The notes under the pieces are model-generated. The model saw only the letters and a list, made by a program, of their open reading frames with translations, was not told the origin of the DNA and did no database searches. This document shows positions 58,465-64,000 of a DNA stretch of 64,000 bases, one piece after another. Source of the DNA: Strigamia acuminata. Its lineage: Eukaryota; Arthropoda; Chilopoda; Geophilomorpha; Linotaeniidae. The stretch covers positions 868,001 to 932,000 of the forward strand of contig OX442321.1 in the NCBI GenBank assembly GCA_949358305.1, read 5' to 3'. Every line of letters begins with the position of its first letter. The first letter of the stretch is position 1. A program made the translations under genes and the position numbers.

Positions 58465-60738
58465 TCACTCGAATTCCAAGGTTTGACGATGTTGAGGATC
58501 TCGGAAATAGATTAGCATATTAAATGCCACTTCTACCACAACACGTCGCGCATCTTGGAATGAACGTGCGCCCTGCCGATTTATCTCGAAAAGACAGTGG
58601 GCCAAAAAATATTCTCCATACCTCCGGTAGAGAAGATGCAACAATGGATCAGCCTCCGAACGAAGCATATGCAAGTCCGCAATGGCTAAAGATCGGAGAA
58701 GCTGTCGCTGAGCCCGAATCGACATATCAAATTGGAGACATCCTCGTTCTCCCTCAGCAAAGTTACAACGAATCGTGGTGGGAGGCATCAAGCTTGGAAG
58801 AAGTTCCAAAGTTATGAATGGTTGGGTTGCATCCCACTCACCTCGTCTTGTGCGTGGGGCAGGAGGCAGGAACACGTATCGATAAACAGTCGAACACCGT
58901 ATTTCGCGCAATTCGGTTAAACGGGTCCGCTCTCGATTTCGTCTGAATTCCTCCTCACTAGCCTCCTCCACGGCTCGTCTATCTGCCCAATGTCGCTCGC
59001 CGAGTCGTTCTATCTCCATCTCATATCTTCGCATATATTCCAGATTTCGTCGCTCGTCGCCTCCCCTTCTATCTACGTGATGTCGGTCGGCGAGTTGTTT
59101 CCTCTCCATTTCATACCTTCTTCGGTATTCCGGATTTTGTCGTTCGTCGCCTCCCTCACGTTGCTCACGTCGCCTTAGAACCTGGTGAAGCACTTGGGAG
59201 ACCTCCTCATGCATTACCCATATTAATAACTCCAGCGCATTTACGCGGTCGTAAAGGTCACATTGACTCAAGCGATGCTGAATCTGGTTGGACATGGTAC
59301 GTATGCGTAGAAGCATTTCGTTAAATACTTCTTGAAAATCGGCTTGTAGGATATTAAAATCACGGTCCATCATAAAATTTATCAAAGTTATCCAACCTCG
59401 ACGCTCCATATAGAATCTGGATGGTGAGGAATGCACATCTTGCGCATATACATTTACCTCATATCGGTTCAATAATTCGTAAATAACTTCAAACGTATGC
59501 ACCGGTTTTGTGCTAATTCCAGACCTGTCTGTGAATAAATCACAATGAGTAGCTGACGTAGTTGTTGATGTACCATCGCCCAGCTGGGGTTGCGCTGATT
59601 CCAAATGCGACCCTGTCAAGTATAGTCGATCAGAAATAGTTACTGTGCTGTTAGGGGGTATAGTTGCGCTGGTGTTTCCCAGGGGTGCATTTGGTACAAC
59701 TCGAAAATGAGATATAAGGACAGGAATTTTGGATTTTTGCGAAGTCTCACGAGGTACAATCTTTACTGTTGCTCGCCTACTCAGTTCACCTGAGACTGGT
59801 CTTCTGGTTGGGGATTGTGGCAAATTGACTGTACGCGGATCCCTTGCTTTCTTCTCAGGTCCTTGCGCATTTATAACTTGATCAGGAGGTGTCTCGATGA
59901 TTACCTCATTGATTGGTCCTAATAATGGCGGAGTAGTACTCAACTCGGATCCACAGTCTCGCACTGGCGGCGTGCTGGCCCGTTCCCGCTCAATCTCCTC
60001 GTTTTCCTGTTCTATCCTTCCGTCTGATACTGCACTGTCGCATTCACAACATAAATTCAAAGTCAAATCCGGGGATGCAGGTGTCAGGCTAGGTTGCGCT
60101 TCAAACCGCGACGAGGCGCTTGCAAATAACGCATCATCGTCACCACTGCTCCAGCTATCATCAGATTCGACTGGCAAATCCGACAAATGCGCAACAGCCC
60201 GCGCAATAGCCTCTTGAACCTGGTGTACATTACCATCGAGGGTTTCCTGAAGAGATGAAATAACTTCTCGTCCCATTATTGCACGCGTCGACGACTGCTC
60301 ACGATGTAATGGGTCCTCAGCCGGTGAATCAAGAAGTTGGGCGATGTTGGTACCAGGGTAAATCCATTGTCGAAGATTAATATGACTTGTCTGCGCCAAT
60401 CGTCGCGCACGCTGCCAATACCAGCGGTGTACCGTCTCAAATCGCAGAATTGAAGCCGGACTTCCGTTGAGCGACCTAAACGGCGGAAATGTAACGCCGC
60501 CAATATTTATGTTGTCTTGCCTGCGTCGACGTAACACCCATCCAAAAATCTGTCTCATCCAAACCGCGAATAAATCCCTCGGCAAGTCGCCATTCCCGTT
60601 GCACGCTCGACAGGTGAGAGCGGCTCGCGGCGGGTCCTCCTCCATACCATGGCCTGAGCAGACCGGGCATATCTCGTGGCTCGGAAAACCCGTACCGAAT
60701 GCTTCTACAAAAGGTTCCTCGTCCCGATTGGAAGCCAT
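58465..60738 (-). CDS. Accessory ORF of the gypsy element, DnaJ-type zinc finger protein, 757 aa
   Basis: Begins at ATG 60,738 in good context (AACATGG); the frame is open upstream to a stop at 60,838-60,840, but only through a GTG. It lies 3' of integrase, where env sits in errantiviruses, yet shows no signal peptide or membrane segment. Near the N-terminus (residues about 24-50) two CxxCxGxG motifs, CPVCSGHG and CRACNGNG, sit 15 residues apart, like repeats II and III of the DnaJ zinc domain, so zinc binding is likely. The middle (about 180-400) is acidic, Ser/Pro-rich and probably disordered. Residues about 528-587 are two adjacent 30-residue copies, Arg/Glu-rich and probably helical. The C-terminal 140 residues look globular. 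Function unknown; a displaced Gag-like or chaperone-like structural protein is conceivable. Confidence 0.8.
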   Translation of the reverse strand: MASNRDEEPFVEAFGTGFPSHEICPVCSGHGMEEDPPRAALTCRACNGNGDLPRDLFAVWMRQIFGWVLRRRRQDNINIGGVTFPPFRSLNGSPASILRFETVHRWYWQRARRLAQTSHINLRQWIYPGTNIAQLLDSPAEDPLHREQSSTRAIMGREVISSLQETLDGNVHQVQEAIARAVAHLSDLPVESDDSWSSGDDDALFASASSRFEAQPSLTPASPDLTLNLCCECDSAVSDGRIEQENEEIERERASTPPVRDCGSELSTTPPLLGPINEVIIETPPDQVINAQGPEKKARDPRTVNLPQSPTRRPVSGELSRRATVKIVPRETSQKSKIPVLISHFRVVPNAPLGNTSATIPPNSTVTISDRLYLTGSHLESAQPQLGDGTSTTTSATHCDLFTDRSGISTKPVHTFEVIYELLNRYEVNVYAQDVHSSPSRFYMERRGWITLINFMMDRDFNILQADFQEVFNEMLLRIRTMSNQIQHRLSQCDLYDRVNALELLIWVMHEEVSQVLHQVLRRREQREGGDERQNPEYRRRYEMERKQLADRHHVDRRGGDERRNLEYMRRYEMEIERLGERHWADRRAVEEASEEEFRRNRERTRLTELREIRCSTVYRYVFLPPAPRTRRGEWDATQPFITLELLPSLMPPTTIRCNFAEGERGCLQFDMSIRAQRQLLRSLAIADLHMLRSEADPLLHLLYRRYGEYFLAHCLFEINRQGARSFQDARRVVVEVAFNMLIYFRDPQHRQTLEFE

Positions 60739-61546
60739 GTTGGTTTCAATATTCGTTGGGAATATAATGCGCCTAAGTTGGTGGAGGTAATGCTTATATA
60801 AATACACAGAACAAATAATACGTTTGACAAACGATACTCACAATTACGACGCGCAACAACACGAACGCGCACAGAACGAAACAAACAACGAAGACTAAAG
60901 AATATTCCCCGGAATGTAACGAGTCATAAAACTTTGCTTCGAGAAGCTTCGATGAACGATTGAAAACTCGCACATGTAATAAAGTCGGGTTCGAGGTTAA
61001 ACACTAACTAATTGCAATTGAAGGGCGACATTCAGTGTTGGAATTCGGAAGTTAGCGAAGGTTGTCTTCGCTCAAAACTCTTGTTTTAAAGTGATTAAAT
61101 AAGGATGGTGAGATAAACAAGTAATAATTCAGAACACAGAATATTAATTTAAATAAAGTGCGCATAAATTATATTGATTGAATAATTTAAATGAATTGTG
61201 GAAATAGCCACGTGCTATTGTTTAGAGGTTAATTGGCATTGCGCACTCTGGTGACGGACATAGTCCCTGATTGAAATGGACTTAGCCATTTTCGAGTGAC
61301 CGAATATGAACATAAAATACATAACACAAAACATTAAATATAAAATATAAAGAAAACATAAAATAACATAAAACATAAAAATTAGGATGAATAAATTTAA
61401 AATAAAGGGAAAAATAGTTTTTAAACAAAATAGGTAGTAAAGATAGATTTACACCGGATTACACTTGGTTTTTTTTTTTTTTTTTTTTGTTGTTTCGTTT
61501 GTGTTTTCCCTTTTTTTTTTTATTTAGCTTAAAAAATAGAAGAAAA
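60739..61546 (-). promoter_or_regulatory. Inter-ORF gap of the gypsy element
   Basis: No coding sequence. On the minus strand, ATT|GTGAGTATCG at about 60,842 and AACTTAG|GCGC at about 60,772 could be donor and acceptor of a short intron ahead of the accessory ORF. TTTATATAAG at about 60,790 could instead be a TATA box. Either would explain how the downstream ORF is expressed. A long A-run (61,471-61,490 on this strand) follows the pol stop codon. No second LTR was recognised here. Confidence 0.4.
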
Positions 61547-64000
61547 TTACTTAAATGAAAGAAAATAGGCAGAAAAAATATCTAAAGTGTTGACAGCAAA
61601 AATTTCAACATGTTTATCAATAATTTCAACGTCTTTTAAAGTTAAAAAGTTGGCCTCGGTAAAAAACCAATGTCGCAATTCCACGACATTATAAGGCTGG
61701 GTTTTTTGGCCGTTTTCATCCATTAGGATTACTGTATTGGGGCCCACCAATCTATGTATAATATATACACCTTCAGTCCGTTGGCGTAAACCTGCTGCGA
61801 ATTGTTTATCGGCAGATGAAGGTTGCCGATTGCGCAAAGTTACCCAGTCGCCAGGACGGAAGTCATGGGGGCGCCGTTTTAAATCGAACCATTTTTTGTG
61901 TCGAATTTGGGACTCGCGCAAGTTGTTAATCGCGCTTTCTCGCATTCTACGCATATGTTCGTGCAAGTTTTCAGCTTCCACGGGCGGCAACGGTTCTCCG
62001 TCATCCGTGTCGCTATCCAGGTCGCCCGGAAATCGAGCTTCCTGGCCTGTTACCATTTTAAAGGGTGAATACTTTAAAGAAATTTGATACGCTGAATTAA
62101 TCGCGAGCACGAAATAGCCAATGTTGACGTCCCATCTAGTATGGTCATCATCAATATATGCTAATATACAGTTCTTTAATGATTGGTTAAGCCTTTCCGC
62201 AATATTACCTTGCGGGTGGTATGCGGCGGTATATCTATTTATTGCGCCAAGTTGCTGGATTTGGCTACGAAATTCTGGTGAGCGAAAAGCAGGCGCATTA
62301 TCGCTGATAATTATTTTGGGAAAACCCCATCTTTTGCAGAATTTCTGAATTTGTTTCACCGTAGTGGCTATATTTGAGTTTTCGGTTAGACGTACGTCTA
62401 ACCATCGGCTAGCAGAGTCGACCATCACAAAGGCATAGCAATGTCCCTCTGTGGATCGAGGTTTCTTGCCGTAATAGTCGATGTAGATAGCGGAGAAAAG
62501 ATGGCGCGATCTGGACATTATCATTTTTCCATATGGGAGCCTGTTAAGGGGTTTAGCTCTTTGACACGCTTCGCAAACCTGTATCCATGTTCGAATATCT
62601 TCGCGCATTTTTGGCCAAAATACGCGCGATTTAATGCGATGGAGTGTTCGTTCTTGCCCCATATGTCCAACTACGGGAGGATAGTGCATTGCGCGGAAAT
62701 ATCTTTCTCTGAGTTCAAATGGGAGATATATTTGGCGCCTCTTTCTAATTTCATTAATATGGACAGGAGGGAAGCGACATAACATCTCTTTATACATGCC
62801 GAAATCTTGCGCGTCAGCCACAATTTTGGCAGCCTCATCTGGATCAAGTGGTAACATTTGGGCAGTTAAATAAAATATCAACTCACGCGACCAGGGATCC
62901 TGTCTTTGCGCCGCAATGATTTCAGCAGCAGTAGGCAACAGCTCGAACGGAGGATGTTCGATTGGTGGATCGTGCTCCAATTCGGCTTGCTTCTCTGCTT
63001 CAGTCCTCGAATCTTCAATTACTGTCCTTTCCCGTCGCGGACGCAATCTCGATGGAGTTCTTCGCGCTGATGTTGGGGGCGCATAATAATTCCTCGTTGG
63101 TGGCGACATGTCACGAATGGGTCCAAAACTGTCTTCAGATGATGTAGAGTCAGAATCCGGGTCCGAAGTATATCCCTCTGGCCTCTGCTGTCCTGATGGT
63201 CCCGCCGCATCGTCATACATCACTGGTTCAGAATGTTGACGCGGAGAAATAATAGGAAAATCAGTGATAGGAATTGAAGGAGTTGGGGAAGGAGTTGGTA
63301 AATTTGGAATTTCAGGAGAAGGTTTAGTAGTAGGCCTTCGGTGGCTATCAGGTTGAATTATTGGTGCGGGGACTCCAGTGATTCGACGGAAATTTCGTCG
63401 TATTTTATCCACCAAAGTTCCAGGTGTCGGCAATTGTGATGGTGCCGAAGCAGTCTTTTTTCTAAAACTAGACGGATTTATTGGCGCAGGAATTCTGGTT
63501 GGAATAATTGCCGAAGGAGGAATGGAACTAGGAATAGGAGTGGATATTGGAGTTGCAGGAGGGGTAGGAATAGGTAAGGGTGGTGGAATTAAAACTGATT
63601 TAGATTTGGGTTTCACCACATGGGAAGGAATAGCGGATTTACGTCGCACTGCCTTCAACTTTCCTACTTGCTGTGATTTCAATAACTTTGGAAATGTCCA
63701 CTTTTTAATAGTTCCCGCATACCTGGGTGGTAGCCATGATGGTGATTTAGGAATCAAAGATGGATCCTTTAATCTAGCCCGAGTTCGTGTGGCTATTGCT
63801 CGTTTAGCATGAGGAGATAAAATTGGTACAATATCAATTTTACGTGGTCTTCCTCGTTTCTTTATCAGAATTGGGATTAAAGAGCGCTGTCGGCGGGTTC
63901 GTAAAGGCACTGAAACACGAACTGGTGATAAATTAGGAGTTCTCACTTGTGAGGTTGGTTGCGCAACTGGAACTGATGCAACCGGAGGGATTGTAACCGG
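61547..64000 (-). CDS. Ty3/gypsy Pol, C-terminal part with integrase (5' end outside window)
   Basis: Open from the right edge to a stop at 61,547, at least 817 codons; the frame continues beyond 64,000. Counting residues from codon 63,946: 1-330 is a basic, Pro/Ser-rich linker with an AT-hook-like RGRPRK at 31-36; 421-461 is the HHCC zinc domain of integrase (H421, H428, C458, C461); the catalytic core has D490 (IYIDYYG), D549 (IISDN) and E584 (HPQGNIAER), a D-x34-E spacing one shorter than the common 35; about 690-760 is a GPY/F-like C-terminal domain (WVTLRN...VGPNTVIL). Integrase inserts the cDNA into host chromatin. Reverse transcriptase and RNase H should lie upstream. All key residues are present, so it may be functional. 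Confidence 0.93.
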   Translation of the reverse strand, partial: PVTIPPVASVPVAQPTSQVRTPNLSPVRVSVPLRTRRQRSLIPILIKKRGRPRKIDIVPILSPHAKRAIATRTRARLKDPSLIPKSPSWLPPRYAGTIKKWTFPKLLKSQQVGKLKAVRRKSAIPSHVVKPKSKSVLIPPPLPIPTPPATPISTPIPSSIPPSAIIPTRIPAPINPSSFRKKTASAPSQLPTPGTLVDKIRRNFRRITGVPAPIIQPDSHRRPTTKPSPEIPNLPTPSPTPSIPITDFPIISPRQHSEPVMYDDAAGPSGQQRPEGYTSDPDSDSTSSEDSFGPIRDMSPPTRNYYAPPTSARRTPSRLRPRRERTVIEDSRTEAEKQAELEHDPPIEHPPFELLPTAAEIIAAQRQDPWSRELIFYLTAQMLPLDPDEAAKIVADAQDFGMYKEMLCRFPPVHINEIRKRRQIYLPFELRERYFRAMHYPPVVGHMGQERTLHRIKSRVFWPKMREDIRTWIQVCEACQRAKPLNRLPYGKMIMSRSRHLFSAIYIDYYGKKPRSTEGHCYAFVMVDSASRWLDVRLTENSNIATTVKQIQKFCKRWGFPKIIISDNAPAFRSPEFRSQIQQLGAINRYTAAYHPQGNIAERLNQSLKNCILAYIDDDHTRWDVNIGYFVLAINSAYQISLKYSPFKMVTGQEARFPGDLDSDTDDGEPLPPVEAENLHEHMRRMRESAINNLRESQIRHKKWFDLKRRPHDFRPGDWVTLRNRQPSSADKQFAAGLRQRTEGVYIIHRLVGPNTVILMDENGQKTQPYNVVELRHWFFTEANFLTLKDVEIIDKHVEIFAVNTLDIFSAYFLSFK

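Larger units (their letters stand above)
55911..64000 (-). mobile_element. Ty3/gypsy LTR retrotransposon, 3' part
   Basis: Read on the minus strand: integrase-bearing Pol (entering from beyond 64,000), a gap, an accessory ORF, a non-coding region, a polypurine tract and the 3' LTR. At least 8.1 kb lie in the window; gag, protease, reverse transcriptase and the 5' LTR are expected beyond the right edge. Both long frames are free of stops, which suggests a young insertion. The target-site duplication cannot be checked because only one end is present. Confidence 0.93.

Noticed and set aside
60739-61546. A second LTR separating two different elements
   Set aside because: No TG...CA ends, no primer-binding site and no match to the 3' LTR were seen, so Pol and the accessory ORF are treated as one element.
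61737-63812. Plus-strand open frames opposite Pol and the accessory ORF (also 58,524-60,790)
   Set aside because: They are antisense shadows of the two intact retrotransposon frames.

Overview
The window is almost certainly animal nuclear DNA, most likely from an arthropod or related ecdysozoan. It is AT-rich with long homopolymer runs and has no bacterial gene layout. It carries many short inverted-repeat transposons and AT-rich satellites, a short interstitial TTAGG tract (the arthropod telomere motif), a tRNA-Ser-type primer-binding site next to a small LTR, and a Ty3/gypsy retroelement. The species cannot be named from the sequence.

Layout. From 1 to about 55.9 kb there is no intact gene. 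This stretch alternates three kinds of sequence: (a) short non-autonomous elements with terminal inverted repeats and dispersed repeat families; (b) tandem arrays, including a cluster of 30-bp-period arrays between 34.5 and 40.4 kb, a 41-bp satellite present at both 8.1 and 49.1 kb, and a roughly 135-bp array carrying GGGCCC blocks; (c) GC-richer, non-repetitive islands (for example 10.9-12.0, 25.1-26.9, 31.6-32.1, 35.2-35.9, 42.1-43.0, 46.2-46.8, 50.6-51.0, 52.4-53.3 kb) that look like the regulatory islands of a gene desert or giant intron. The word ATGGCGGC/GCCGCCAT (YY1/Pho-like) recurs ten times. Fragments of older mobile DNA include a Polinton/Maverick-type remnant (16.9-17.1 kb, minus) and a broken Tc1/mariner transposase (54.1-54.6 kb, plus).

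The only hints of a host gene in this part are splice-like structures: a ratchet-type site followed by a 41-nt exon-like segment at 16.6 kb (plus), a 121-nt open exon-like segment with both splice sites at 53.5 kb (plus), and a donor closing a short ATG-led segment at 53.03 kb. They would fit a plus-strand gene with very long introns, but this is not proven.

From 55,911 to the right edge lies a large minus-strand Ty3/gypsy retrotransposon. In transcription order it shows the C-terminal part of Pol with a complete integrase (its 5' part runs off the window), a 739-bp gap, an intact 757-residue accessory ORF in the position where env would be, about 1.9 kb of non-coding sequence rich in small stem-loops, a polypurine tract, and a 672-bp 3' LTR. 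The accessory protein has no signal peptide or membrane segment. Instead it carries a DnaJ-type CxxCxGxG zinc-finger pair and an exact two-fold 30-residue duplication. It is the strongest candidate here for something not described before.
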